A DNA stretch of 64,000 bases from QQWI01 sp964522015 (GCA_964522015.1 CAZFST010000001.1:310001-374000), one strand, 5' to 3'. Positions 34,070 through 42,426 are shown, numbered from the stretch's first letter. Notes: generated by a model not told the origin, from the sequence alone. A program made the numbers and translations.

Positions 34070-34984
34070 ATGATAAAGACCTATAAAACAGTCGCTCAAG
34101 AAGCTGAGCAAGAACTCGATACAATACTGGGCCACGAAAGTCGGATTTATAAACCATGGCAACTGGAAAATCACGATCTAGAACCTATCCGTTTATTGAC
34201 AACTGTGGATGAGATGCTGATGTTGACTTATGCCAGTGCTTATGTCAGACCTCATTTTGAAGTCTCTGAAACCACAGTGGTGATACCAAGCTTTTTCTGC
34301 AAACTCAATGGCGCGGTAGAAGGGTTTGTTCTAGATGCTAAATCAAAGTCTAAACAAATGCCATCTCTTATCGCTTATTACCAGGGGTTTCAAAAAATAT
34401 CTCGAAAGCCCAAAACATCGTATCTCAATAAAAAGCCTAAATGGTTTAATGATGATACAGGAATCAATATCAAGGAAGCTCTCAATGCCAATATTGATAG
34501 CATTAAGATGTTAAAGCCAGCTTATCAAAAGCAGTATTTGCTTGCTATTAATCGGGTGTTACAAATGATGAAAACAGGTGGCTACGTTGGGACACATCCA
34601 GGAAATCGTCTAATATTAGAAACCTTGCTTTATAATTGTCGCCCCATCGTTTCCATGCTCCATGCCTATGATTATCAATACACCGTACCAAAATTTATCG
34701 TTCACGATGACCATAAAAGACGACCAAACGAATTCGCAGCCATTAGACTCCTCTTTATGCACGCTTTGAGTTTTGATGTCTTCGTATTATCTGATGGGGC
34801 ATATAGTTCCATCGAAAACTTTTATGCAGACTCAATCTATTCAATCCATCAATTAACACAACGTGATTTCATTTATAGTGAAGTCCTTGTGAAGCGGGAA
34901 AAAATGATGAAGAGTTTCAAATGGCTGATTGCCATAGGGGCCATAGGGGCAGTATTAGCTTTTCTACTGATGAGATTTTTATAA
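34070..34984 (+). CDS. Unrecognised tail-anchored protein
   Basis: A 304-residue protein I cannot assign. It is mostly soluble, with a mixed alpha/beta look, two tandem motifs near KPKTSYLNKKPKWFNDD, and a LLFMHALSFDVFVLSDGAYSSIE segment near residue 225 that faintly recalls the C-terminus of YceG-type tellurite-module proteins. It ends in a single hydrophobic helix (about 283-304, WLIAIGAIGAVLAFLLM), so it is probably tail-anchored with the body in the cytoplasm. AGGGGAG precedes ATG 34070. Monocistronic. Confidence 0.6.
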   Translation: MIKTYKTVAQEAEQELDTILGHESRIYKPWQLENHDLEPIRLLTTVDEMLMLTYASAYVRPHFEVSETTVVIPSFFCKLNGAVEGFVLDAKSKSKQMPSLIAYYQGFQKISRKPKTSYLNKKPKWFNDDTGINIKEALNANIDSIKMLKPAYQKQYLLAINRVLQMMKTGGYVGTHPGNRLILETLLYNCRPIVSMLHAYDYQYTVPKFIVHDDHKRRPNEFAAIRLLFMHALSFDVFVLSDGAYSSIENFYADSIYSIHQLTQRDFIYSEVLVKREKMMKSFKWLIAIGAIGAVLAFLLMRFL

Positions 34985-35027
34985 ACAATGGTTTATCAAA
35001 AAACAGACCCTACTTATTGAATATAAT

Positions 35028-35074
35028 AAAAGGACCACAGAGTGCATCTCACAATGCATTTCGTGGTCTTTTTG
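35028..35074. terminator. Terminator after the tail-anchored protein gene
   Basis: AAAGGACCAC...ATGCA stem closing with GTGGTCTTTTT, with an inner TGCAT/ATGCA helix. Confidence 0.8.
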
Positions 35075-35131
35075 TACGCCATTCATCTTGACAAGCTTTC
35101 TGAATCTGCAGCTCAATATTTGTTAATAAGC

Positions 35132-35497
35132 CTATTTAACAATCTTCCCAATTACTTTTGCCAGTTTTAGATTGGCCACGCCGTGGGGAGCATTTTCAAT
35201 CACGCCAGTGATATCAGTGCCTGCTTTTATCCCATTGTGCTCACCTGTGGCCCATTTAGAAACCGCACTTAAGTCGTAAATAATACCATCATGTGCCACA
35301 TAGGCCGGTTGACCATTTTGACCATTAAAAGCAGCAAGTTCTTCAATAGTGAGTTCAATTTCTTGACTAGATGCCTCAGCTTCGGTTTTTGCAGTCATTA
35401 CAGGATCTTGAGTTGCATTCTCTTCCTTTGGCGCTGCGCAAGCATTAGCGAAGATCACTAAAATTGATAAAGAGAGAACCATGATAATTTTTCGCAT
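35132..35497 (-). CDS. Cytochrome b5-like domain lipoprotein
   Basis: A 121-residue protein with a lipoprotein signal peptide (KIIMVLSLSILVIFANAC, lipid Cys near residue 20), a Glu/Ala/Thr-rich linker and a cytochrome b5-type heme/steroid-binding domain (about 45-121; LAAFNGQNGQPAYVAHDGIIYDLS, HGVANLKLAKVIGKIV). The HNG and PHG histidines could ligate heme. AAAGGA precedes ATG 35497. The redox partner is unknown. Confidence 0.82.
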   Translation of the reverse strand: MRKIIMVLSLSILVIFANACAAPKEENATQDPVMTAKTEAEASSQEIELTIEELAAFNGQNGQPAYVAHDGIIYDLSAVSKWATGEHNGIKAGTDITGVIENAPHGVANLKLAKVIGKIVK

Positions 35498-35598
35498 ATG
35501 ATATCCTTTCAATAAAAACTCCTATGAGAGAGTGATTACGATAATAACTCCCATTTTCAATGAGTTAATGGTTTAATACCCAAATTGAAAGGCTATAT

Positions 35599-36237
35599 TC
35601 ATTTTTTTCGCGACTCTAGTACATCATAAATAGACTCAAAACTCAGATTTACCTTGATCATCAACACACTCAGGTGATATATCAAATCCGCAATTTCATC
35701 GGAAAGATTTGCATCACCCTCGGTAAAAGCCTCAACAACCTCCCCAGTCTCCTCAATCAACTTACGAGAAAGATACCCCTTGGTCCCCTTGATTAACTTC
35801 TGGGTGTATGAAGGTCTATCAGCGGTTTGGGTTTCAAGACGTAATTTTAAACTTTCTTGAAGCTTAATCAGATAGTCAAATGACTGGGATTTATTTGTAC
35901 CCGTGGTCTCAGGTTGATCGTCACCATCAAAACAACTCTTGGTCAGTCTATGGCAGGTGGGTCCCGAGGGGGTTACTTGGTAGAGGAGGGCATCCTGATC
36001 GCAGTCAAGGGAAGTGCTGACCAGATTCAAGAAGTTACCTGATGTTTCCCCCTTAAGCCACAGCTTTTGTCTTGAACGACTAAAGAAGTGGACCCTCCCA
36101 GTTTCTTTTGTTTTTTCCATGGCCTCCTGATTACTATAAGCTAACATCAGGACTTGACCAGTCTTTTGGTCCTGAATAATCGTGGGTATGAGGTCAGCCA
36201 TTAGTGCGACTTGCCCGTTTTCCAAAAGGATGGACAT
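35599..36237 (-). CDS. hisIE: Bifunctional phosphoribosyl-AMP cyclohydrolase / phosphoribosyl-ATP pyrophosphatase
   Basis: A 212-residue fusion. The HisI half (residues 1-110) has the VHFFSRSRQKLWLKGETSGN core and the zinc-site cysteines in LDCDQDALL and TCHRLTKSC. The HisE half (about 125-212) has the KLIEETGEVVEAF and DEIADLIYHLSVLM helices. It catalyses the second and third steps of histidine synthesis. GGAGG precedes ATG 36237. It is the last gene of the his operon. Confidence 0.94.
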   Translation of the reverse strand: MSILLENGQVALMADLIPTIIQDQKTGQVLMLAYSNQEAMEKTKETGRVHFFSRSRQKLWLKGETSGNFLNLVSTSLDCDQDALLYQVTPSGPTCHRLTKSCFDGDDQPETTGTNKSQSFDYLIKLQESLKLRLETQTADRPSYTQKLIKGTKGYLSRKLIEETGEVVEAFTEGDANLSDEIADLIYHLSVLMIKVNLSFESIYDVLESRKK

Positions 36238-36263
36238 CAATTTTTCCTCCTGTTATCTATTAT

Positions 36264-36313
36264 AGGCATCTAATTGGATGCCTTGCAGTTTAGAGGCATC
36301 TAATTGGTATGCC
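36264..36313. repeat. Duplicated small hairpin at the hisF end
   Basis: AGGCATCTAATTGGATGCCT (36264-36283) and a near copy at 36294-36313 with one extra base. Each can fold as AGGCAT/ATGCCT. The second copy encodes the last residues of HisF; the first lies in the hisF-hisIE gap. Confidence 0.7.
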
Positions 36314-37066
36314 TTTGGTGTTTAAGAAATTTTTTAAATCGGGAATTAGAATTTCTCCACTATGAAAAACGCTGGCTGCAAGGGCCCCAGAAATATTGGT
36401 TTTCTCGAACAAGTCCGAAAAATCCTCGGGATTGCCGGCGCCACCAGAAGCGATGATCGGGACGTTGACGGACTCACTGACCACTGTTAAAAATTCGATA
36501 TCATACCCATTTTTGACACCATCTTGATCGATGGTATTCACCACTATTTCGCCAACACCAAGGGCCACCAGTTGACAAATCCAGTCAATGGCTTTGATGT
36601 CGGTTTTGACTTGGCCTCCTCGCTGAAAAATGTGATAATCAAAGCGGGGGTCACCGGTGTTATAGCAACGGGAAACGTCCACAGAGCCTACAATGCTTTG
36701 GGAGCCGTAAAGGGCGGAAACCTCTGAAATCAGTTGTGGGTTGGCAAGTGCGCCACTATTGATGCTGACTTTGTCGGCGCCATCGCTAAAGAGCCTTTGA
36801 ACATCAAGAGCGGTTTTTACACCGCCACCCACGGTGAGAGGGATTCGTAGTTTAGAGGCGATTGTTTTGATCAACTGGGACATGACAACACGACCTTCAA
36901 GATTGGCTGTGATGTCGTAAATCACTAGCTCATCAGCCCCAGATTGATTGTAAAATTCAGCTAAGGAAAGGGGCTCAGCGATGGCAAGGACATTTTTAAA
37001 TTGAACCCCCTTGACCACTTTACCCCTGGCAATATCTAAGCAGGGAATGATTCTTTTTTTGACCAT
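36290..37066 (-). CDS. hisF: Imidazole glycerol phosphate synthase subunit HisF
   Basis: A 258-residue TIM barrel that forms IGP and AICAR, using ammonia from HisH. Family marks are RIIPCLDIARGKVVKGVQF, the first catalytic Asp in CLDIARG, VGGGVKTALDVQ, the second in NTIDQDGVKNGYD, and ASGGAGNPEDF. Its start lies 31 bases inside the 3' end of hisA, so translation is coupled. The C-terminus is closed by a small duplicated hairpin sequence. Confidence 0.95.
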   Translation of the reverse strand: MVKKRIIPCLDIARGKVVKGVQFKNVLAIAEPLSLAEFYNQSGADELVIYDITANLEGRVVMSQLIKTIASKLRIPLTVGGGVKTALDVQRLFSDGADKVSINSGALANPQLISEVSALYGSQSIVGSVDVSRCYNTGDPRFDYHIFQRGGQVKTDIKAIDWICQLVALGVGEIVVNTIDQDGVKNGYDIEFLTVVSESVNVPIIASGGAGNPEDFSDLFEKTNISGALAASVFHSGEILIPDLKNFLNTKGIPIRCL

Positions 37067-37758
37067 GAGACACTTTCACCTTTCTCGTAGATGGCTTTTC
37101 CAACAATCGCGCCTTGAAATCCCAGTTGATCTAGGGTCTCGATGTCATCAGGTGAGCTGACCCCTCCAGCTGCAATTAAAGGAATCCCAAGATAGGCCAG
37201 TTCCGAGGCTACCCAAGCGAAAAAGTCAACTTGACAACCTTGCAGCATCCCATCACCGGCAATATTGGTGACGATAATAGCCTTCAGTGGCAATTGTTCA
37301 AGTTTTGTAGCGATGGCCTTGATACTGGTATCAATTTTAGTGAGCCAGCCCCTTGTCATGGCGCACCCATCTTTTAAATCAAGGGAAAGGGCTATGCGAT
37401 TAGGGTAGGCAGTACTAAGCTGTTTAAAGCTTTCGAAGTCTTCAAAAAACAAGGTACTTAGTATGATATCAGCCCCTAAATCCAAGAGACGCTCTGCTGA
37501 TTCAAAATCCCTGATACCACCACCCACTTGCACTGCCATTTTTGAGCCCTTGACTAACTTTTGGATGATTTCCAGATTTCTCAGGGGCTCATTTTTTGCA
37601 CCGTTCAAATTGATGATGTGTAGGGCGTCAAATTCCAGATTTTTTAACCAATCTACAATCACATAGGGGTCCCCATAGGTGGTGACCATATCGTAGCGCC
37701 CCTGTTCAAGTCTAACCACTTTTCCATTTAACAAATCCATTGCTGCATAACTAATCAT
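37036..37758 (-). CDS. hisA: Phosphoribosylformimino-AICAR ribotide isomerase HisA
   Basis: A 240-residue TIM barrel with the same half-barrel repeats as HisF: AAMDLLNGKVVRLEQG with the base Asp near residue 8, VGGGIRDFESAERLLDLGA, TNIAGDGMLQG with the acid Asp, and AAGGVSSPDDIETL. It carries out the Amadori rearrangement of ProFAR. A GAGAGGA site precedes the ATG. Starts 54 bases after hisH and overlaps hisF. Confidence 0.94.
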   Translation of the reverse strand: MISYAAMDLLNGKVVRLEQGRYDMVTTYGDPYVIVDWLKNLEFDALHIINLNGAKNEPLRNLEIIQKLVKGSKMAVQVGGGIRDFESAERLLDLGADIILSTLFFEDFESFKQLSTAYPNRIALSLDLKDGCAMTRGWLTKIDTSIKAIATKLEQLPLKAIIVTNIAGDGMLQGCQVDFFAWVASELAYLGIPLIAAGGVSSPDDIETLDQLGFQGAIVGKAIYEKGESVSWSKKESFPA

Positions 37759-37812
37759 ATTTCATTCCTCTCAGTCTTTGTAAAACGTTATCAGGCAGTG
37801 ATGGCAGTCAAC

Positions 37813-38433
37813 CTACACAGCCACTGGTGTTGGCAATAATGTTTGAATCAGTTTTTTTAATAGCAAGGCACCTTGAGGGCCACTTTTTTCTGGGTGAAAT
37901 TGGAGGCCAATGGTATTGCCATCTTTAATAATAGCAGGGAATTCAAATCCATGTTCGCAGACGCTGATGATTCGTTGGGTGTCCATCAATTGACCATAAT
38001 AACTATGAACAAAATAGACATCCGATGGGATAGTCAAGGGATTTGCCTCATATTCCAAGTAGGGTGTAACCCTGTTCCACCCCATATGTGGCACCGTAAG
38101 GGTAGGGGGAAAGAGTCGGCATTTACCTTCAAACCACCCAAGACCTTTGACACCTGGACTTTCGTCGGAGCCACTTAACATAATTTGCATCCCAAGACAA
38201 ATGCCCACAATGGGAAGGTCCATTTCACGGCGCTGATTGAGCACTGGCATCAAACCACTTTGGTTCAAATTGTTGATGGCGGTTTCAAAAAGGCCAACTC
38301 CAGGCAGCACTAATAGATCCGCGGCCATGATTTCAATGGGATTTTTGGTCACCCTAACATCCCCATCGCAATCCAGAAAGTAATTTACAAGGCTCGTCAA
38401 ATTCCCAACACCATAGTCTAAGATCCCAATCAT
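37813..38433 (-). CDS. hisH: Imidazole glycerol phosphate synthase glutaminase HisH
   Basis: A 206-residue class I glutamine amidotransferase that supplies ammonia to HisF. The nucleophile Cys is in GICLGMQIM near residue 80, and His/Glu are in QFHPEKSG near 185. ATG 38433 overlaps the hisB stop as ATGA, with GGGAGG seven bases upstream, so the start is well fixed. Confidence 0.95.
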   Translation of the reverse strand: MIGILDYGVGNLTSLVNYFLDCDGDVRVTKNPIEIMAADLLVLPGVGLFETAINNLNQSGLMPVLNQRREMDLPIVGICLGMQIMLSGSDESPGVKGLGWFEGKCRLFPPTLTVPHMGWNRVTPYLEYEANPLTIPSDVYFVHSYYGQLMDTQRIISVCEHGFEFPAIIKDGNTIGLQFHPEKSGPQGALLLKKLIQTLLPTPVAV

Positions 38434-39101
38434 GTCCACACCTCCCAAATTACCTTGCCCTTAGTGGATACCACAGCCGGATTTTTCTCTGAGGCGCTAG
38501 TTGTCTCTGAGGCAATATTTGTCGCTGCGAGCAGACCTGTCTGGGCCCCTGCTGTTTGCCCATTCAAGAGGGGGTGTCTTAGGGTCAGCGCCATTGCCAT
38601 CACCCGCCCCAGTCCTTTAAAGAGGGCTTCAATGATGTGGTGACCATTGGTGCCAGCCAGTTTTGTCACATGTAAGCACAGACCTGCTTCTCGGCACATG
38701 GCAGCTAAGCATTCACTGATTTCGTCCCAGCTCACTTGTCCTCGGCTTAAAGAAATTCCATCAAAGCCCTTAGCGACGAAGTAGCCCCGACCACTTAAAT
38801 CCACAGCCAAACTGATGGCAGCCTCATCCATCACCTGGACCACATCACCAAATCGAACAACCGCCTGATCTTCAGCAGTTAATTTAACCATTCGCCCCAG
38901 AACATAACCAATATCTTCAAGGGTATGGTGGCTGTCAATGTCCAAATCCCCAGTGACTTGTAATTTATAAGGCTTGCCAAAGTAGTAAAAAAACTGTTGC
39001 AGCAAGTGGTCTGCCATGGGTATACCCGTTGCAATTTCTAAGGTTTTAGCAGGGGATAAGACAATGTTTGTTTCGTTAGACACTCTTGAGATTGAGGGCA
39101 T
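38430..39101 (-). CDS. hisB: Imidazoleglycerol-phosphate dehydratase
   Basis: A 223-residue monofunctional HisB (no N-terminal phosphatase domain). The manganese-binding motifs DSHHTLEDIG and GTNGHHIIEALFKGLGR are present. It is about 25 residues longer than the usual 195. An Ala/Thr/Ser-rich insert lies near residues 180-207, between the last core helix and the closing STKG segment. ATG 39101 follows AAAGGAG. The gene overlaps hisC by 26 bases and hisH by four. Confidence 0.93.
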   Translation of the reverse strand: MPSISRVSNETNIVLSPAKTLEIATGIPMADHLLQQFFYYFGKPYKLQVTGDLDIDSHHTLEDIGYVLGRMVKLTAEDQAVVRFGDVVQVMDEAAISLAVDLSGRGYFVAKGFDGISLSRGQVSWDEISECLAAMCREAGLCLHVTKLAGTNGHHIIEALFKGLGRVMAMALTLRHPLLNGQTAGAQTGLLAATNIASETTSASEKNPAVVSTKGKVIWEVWT

Positions 39102-40110
39102 TGGGCACTCCTTTTTTAATGGTTGAGAGTAAATTTGTGATTTGAGTAGGGGTTCCAATGGTGATCCGAAAATAATCTTTGGGGACCATATCATCAGGGG
39201 ACCAACTGTTACTGGAAAAACCTCGTATAAGAATACCCACTGATGGCAGGATGCTTAGAGCACTTCTTAAATCTGGATTGTCTGTGGTGAGCCAAAGAAA
39301 ATTACCTTCCCCAGAAGTTGCCACTTGGTAACCTAGGGCTTCTAATCCTACACGAAGAGTGGATTTGGCCCCCAATAAACTTGAGATTTCTACGGCATTT
39401 GGATTTAAGGCTAAACTCTGACAACCATAATAGTAGGCAGGGTGATTGATCCGATATGGGGCCAGATAGGGGGCCATTTTCAGTAGTATTTCAGGGTTTG
39501 CCAGACAATAACCAATACGAAGACCCGCCAGGGCAAAAGCCTTTGAGAGGGTTCTCACTTGAATCACCCGGTGGTCTTCCAAAAACCACCGACCAGCATT
39601 TCCCTTAGGAGCTACAAAATCAATATAGGCTTCATCCAAAATCACCAAAGTGTCAGCTGGCAAGACGGCAAGCATTTCCTTTATAAATTTGGGTTTGAAA
39701 AATTGTCCAGTTGGATTATTGGGATTGCATAAAATAACAGCGTCTGGTTGTTCAGTGATTAAGAGTTCTAAAAATTTGGTTTCAGAGGTGAATCCAAAGG
39801 CCTGATCCGGTGGTAGGGTCACTGCTTGGAGCTGATTGATCTGAAAAAAACGGGTGTATTCAGAAAAGCTTGGAGATAGGGTGGCAACCCGTTGGCCTGG
39901 TTTTAGGCAACTTCTAAAAATCACATCTAATAACTCGTCTGACCCATTGCCAACCTCGATGGCTTCTGTTGGCACCTTTAATAAGTGACTAAGGGCTACT
40001 TTGAGAGTGGGGTAGCCCTCCTCTGGATAGGTATTCAGACAAGCCTGTGGTAATGGCAACTGCTCAAACGAAAGGGCAGCGTAGGGGTTTTCGTTAGCCT
40101 GTAATCTCAT
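39076..40110 (-). CDS. hisC: Histidinol-phosphate aminotransferase
   Basis: A 344-residue PLP enzyme with NENPY near residue 6, GNGSDELLDVIF, CNPNNPTGQF, LDEAYIDF and the PLP lysine in RTLSKAFALAGLRIGY near residue 190. It converts imidazole-acetol phosphate to histidinol phosphate. ATG 40110 follows GGAGG, with a GTG one codon earlier. The start overlaps the end of hisD by 17 bases. Confidence 0.94.
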   Translation of the reverse strand: MRLQANENPYAALSFEQLPLPQACLNTYPEEGYPTLKVALSHLLKVPTEAIEVGNGSDELLDVIFRSCLKPGQRVATLSPSFSEYTRFFQINQLQAVTLPPDQAFGFTSETKFLELLITEQPDAVILCNPNNPTGQFFKPKFIKEMLAVLPADTLVILDEAYIDFVAPKGNAGRWFLEDHRVIQVRTLSKAFALAGLRIGYCLANPEILLKMAPYLAPYRINHPAYYYGCQSLALNPNAVEISSLLGAKSTLRVGLEALGYQVATSGEGNFLWLTTDNPDLRSALSILPSVGILIRGFSSNSWSPDDMVPKDYFRITIGTPTQITNLLSTIKKGVPNALNLKSV

Positions 40111-41434
40111 CACCGGACCTCCTAATCACTAAACTCTTTTTGTGGAATGGCAAGCGTTCTGCTGTGGCTAGGGTTTCGCAGGCATCTGAATCCAAACTTA
40201 GACCTGCTTGGGTGTACTCGATGATTTGAGTTTGTTTCATAAAGGTTAGCACATTCAGACCCGAATCAAATCTAGCAGTGCCACTGGTTGGTAGAACGTG
40301 ATTGCCCCCAGCACTGTAGTCACCAACCGCCTCGGGGGTAAAGGGTCCCACAAAGATGGAGCCAGCATTTTTAAATAGGGAGGTGACACGGCTAGCCCCT
40401 TCAAATTGGAGGGATAAATGTTCTGGTGCCATGCGGTTGGCAATGGCCGCAGCTATTTCAATCGTTGGCGCTATAAAGACTTGCTTGTTTTTGATGCTGA
40501 CCCTGGCATTGTCATTGGCGGTTTCTGAAGTGCTAGGATTAAGTGGTTCTTCAATAGAATTTTCTAAGGCTTTATCAATAGCCTTATCAAGTTGTTGTAA
40601 GTAGGGCGTCCCTTCAAGTTCTGATGCGACTAAAACCAGAAAGCACTTTGCCTGACAATCATGTTCTGCCTGGGCCAATAGATCCGACGCCACAAATTCA
40701 AGATTGGCTTTTGTGTCTAAAACCACCATTAGTTCCGATGGACCAGCCAACATATCAATTTTCACTTTACCGGTCAGTTGACGTTTAGCCTCGGTGACAT
40801 ATTGATTTCCGGGTCCTGTGATAATGTCAACCGGTTGAATTGTCTCAGTACCAAATGCTGCTGCTGCAATCGCTTGGGCACCGCCAATGGCATAGACATC
40901 AGTGATGCCAAGCTGGTAGCAAGTGGCATAAACTGCTGCCATTTGCAGGGTATTTAACGTTGGTGGAGTGAACACGGCTATCTTTTTAACCCCTGCCACC
41001 TGAGCTGGAATCACATTCATTAAAACACTGGAAGGGTAGGCAGCCATCCCCCCTGGTACATACACCCCAGCACTTTCAAGAGGGTCCATCCGCTGAATCA
41101 GTTTCTTGCCTGTTTGTGACCACTGTATGGTCTCATTTGGCTTTTGTAGCATGTGAAAATATCGTATATTTTTTTCGCTTTTTAGGATTGCAGCTTCCAG
41201 TTCTTTAGAGATGCTCTCCCGAGCATTTTTCAAGGTCTCCACTGGCACAACAAAGGAATCCAGTTGGATGCCATCAAACTCTGTGGTCAAGCCCTTAATG
41301 GCATCGTCGCCATTTGTTTTAACAGCCCTTAAAATACGCTGAACTGATTGGGTTAAATCAGCATCAGCACCGATGTCGATTGTTCTAGGTGGTAATTTTT
41401 GTGCCTCTTCAATACTGCTAATCACTTGTCTCAT
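40094..41434 (-). CDS. hisD: Histidinol dehydrogenase
   Basis: A 446-residue enzyme of the last two steps of histidine synthesis. Signatures include GVYVPGGMAAYPSSVLMNVIPA near 110, GPGNQYVTEAKRQL near 205, DMLAGPSELMVV, AQAEHD and the catalytic His of APEHLSLQ near 345. ATG 41434 follows AAAGGA; an in-frame start nine codons earlier is less likely. The gene follows hisG by 33 bases. Confidence 0.95.
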   Translation of the reverse strand: MRQVISSIEEAQKLPPRTIDIGADADLTQSVQRILRAVKTNGDDAIKGLTTEFDGIQLDSFVVPVETLKNARESISKELEAAILKSEKNIRYFHMLQKPNETIQWSQTGKKLIQRMDPLESAGVYVPGGMAAYPSSVLMNVIPAQVAGVKKIAVFTPPTLNTLQMAAVYATCYQLGITDVYAIGGAQAIAAAAFGTETIQPVDIITGPGNQYVTEAKRQLTGKVKIDMLAGPSELMVVLDTKANLEFVASDLLAQAEHDCQAKCFLVLVASELEGTPYLQQLDKAIDKALENSIEEPLNPSTSETANDNARVSIKNKQVFIAPTIEIAAAIANRMAPEHLSLQFEGASRVTSLFKNAGSIFVGPFTPEAVGDYSAGGNHVLPTSGTARFDSGLNVLTFMKQTQIIEYTQAGLSLDSDACETLATAERLPFHKKSLVIRRSGDEITG

Positions 41435-41467
41435 GGGACATCCTTTCATCACTTTAGTCAATAGTTG

Positions 41468-42100
41468 TTAAGATTGCATGGCGCTTAAAAGAGTTTTGAT
41501 TAAAGGGGGTTCTGATCTTTGGATCACTGGGTTTTTAATCAGAAGAGCTTGAATTTTTTCTGTGGTAAACCACTCCACAAGGCCATTGGCAACCAGGGTA
41601 GTCCCCGTTTCAACAATATCCAAAATAGCATCTGAAATACCCATAATAGGGGCTAGTTCTACAGAACTGTTCAGTGTAATAATGTCCCCAGTCATCCCTA
41701 ATTTTTTAAGAACCTCTTTTGCTTGTAGGGGATACTTTGTAGCAATCTTAATAAACTGTTTTTCGCTGAGCTTAAAATCCGGATAGCCTGCTAAACTCAT
41801 GCGACAAACTCCTAATGGGAGGGCAGCCACAGTTTGAAAGTTCTGAGTTTGCTCATTTAAGACATCCCGACCAATAATGCCGTAGTCTGCAAAGCCATAC
41901 TCAAGAAACGTTAAAATATCTTGGGATTTCAGTGGTAATAAATCAATTTGATTCACCGTATCAGAGAACATCAAGCTACGATCCGATTCTTTTTCAAGAA
42001 AAAAGCCATTGTCATTAAGCAATTGAACCACTTGGGTTTCCATACGCCCCTTTGGCACAACTAGTCTGAGGTGATTGGTTGACATTCCTATATTTTGCAT
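41468..42100 (-). CDS. hisG: ATP phosphoribosyltransferase catalytic subunit (short form)
   Basis: A 210-residue HisG, first committed enzyme of histidine synthesis. The length and the absence of the C-terminal regulatory domain mark it as the short form, which in known cases needs the HisZ partner for activity and feedback. Motifs: LRLVVPKGRM, YGFADYGIIGRD, and the PRPP loop ILDIVETGTTLVANGL near residue 160. AAGGAG precedes ATG 42100. No hisZ is in the window. Confidence 0.93.
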   Translation of the reverse strand: MQNIGMSTNHLRLVVPKGRMETQVVQLLNDNGFFLEKESDRSLMFSDTVNQIDLLPLKSQDILTFLEYGFADYGIIGRDVLNEQTQNFQTVAALPLGVCRMSLAGYPDFKLSEKQFIKIATKYPLQAKEVLKKLGMTGDIITLNSSVELAPIMGISDAILDIVETGTTLVANGLVEWFTTEKIQALLIKNPVIQRSEPPLIKTLLSAMQS

Positions 42101-42114
42101 ATGATTTTCTCCTT

Positions 42115-42145
42115 AAAAATACCGCTATCCAATTGAGATAGCGGT
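42115..42145 (-). terminator. Second leader hairpin before hisG
   Basis: On the minus strand ACCGCTATC and GATAGCGGT around seven bases, then ATTTTT and at once the hisG AAGGAG. It could terminate, or it could pair instead with the upstream GATGGCGGT arm of the first hairpin. Confidence 0.65.
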
Positions 42146-42205
42146 AAAAAAATAACCGCCATCTGATGCGCTCCATGAGAACGAGAGCTTGCATCAAATG
42201 GCGGT
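42146..42205 (-). terminator. his attenuator (intrinsic terminator in the leader)
   Basis: On the minus strand ACCGCCATTTGATGC pairs with GCATCAGATGGCGGT (15 bp, one G-U), a GCTC-type inner helix sits in the loop, and TATTTTTTT follows. It starts 22 bases after the leader-peptide stop codon. This is the expected place for an attenuator controlled by ribosome position. Confidence 0.85.
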
Positions 42206-42227
42206 ATTAGCCAATTGTCACAAACCC

Positions 42228-42320
42228 TTAGAGATGATGGTTATGATGTAATGCATTATTAATAGCGTTTGAATAGCCATTAGAATTCTGTCTTGTTAAA
42301 CATCTTAGGCGAAAAATCAT
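42228..42320 (-). CDS. hisL: his operon leader peptide (attenuation)
   Basis: A 30-codon ORF with AAGGAG at good spacing before its ATG. It begins MIFRLRCL and ends LHHNHHL, with four CAT His codons among the five codons just before a Leu and the stop. It lies between a strong promoter and a terminator hairpin ahead of hisG. In enteric his operons a ribosome stalling at such codons when His-tRNA is scarce prevents terminator formation. The peptide itself probably has no other role. Confidence 0.85.
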   Translation of the reverse strand: MIFRLRCLTRQNSNGYSNAINNALHHNHHL

Positions 42321-42397
42321 AAAAAACTCCTTATTAGGTTGCTGTAGGTTTGTATAATATTTATCACAATACTTTAGCGTGGTAAAGCGTTGGTTTA

Positions 42398-42426
42398 ATA
42401 ATAGCAACAGTTGGTTCCTTTGTCAA
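42398..42426 (-). promoter_or_regulatory. Sigma-A promoter of the his operon
   Basis: TTGACA (42421-42426), a 17-base spacer, and TATTAT (42398-42403) on the minus strand. Transcription should start near 42390, about 70 bases before the leader peptide and 290 before hisG. Confidence 0.85.

Noticed and set aside
42015..42197. 60-residue minus-strand frame across the start of hisG and its leader
   Set aside because: It overlaps the hisG start and the attenuator in another frame and has no ribosome binding site of note; the 30-codon leader ORF explains the region better.
42115..42426. T-box riboswitch before hisG
   Set aside because: The conserved GGGTGGNACCGCG antiterminator sequence and specifier-loop layout are not found; the leader instead has a His-rich ORF and terminators.
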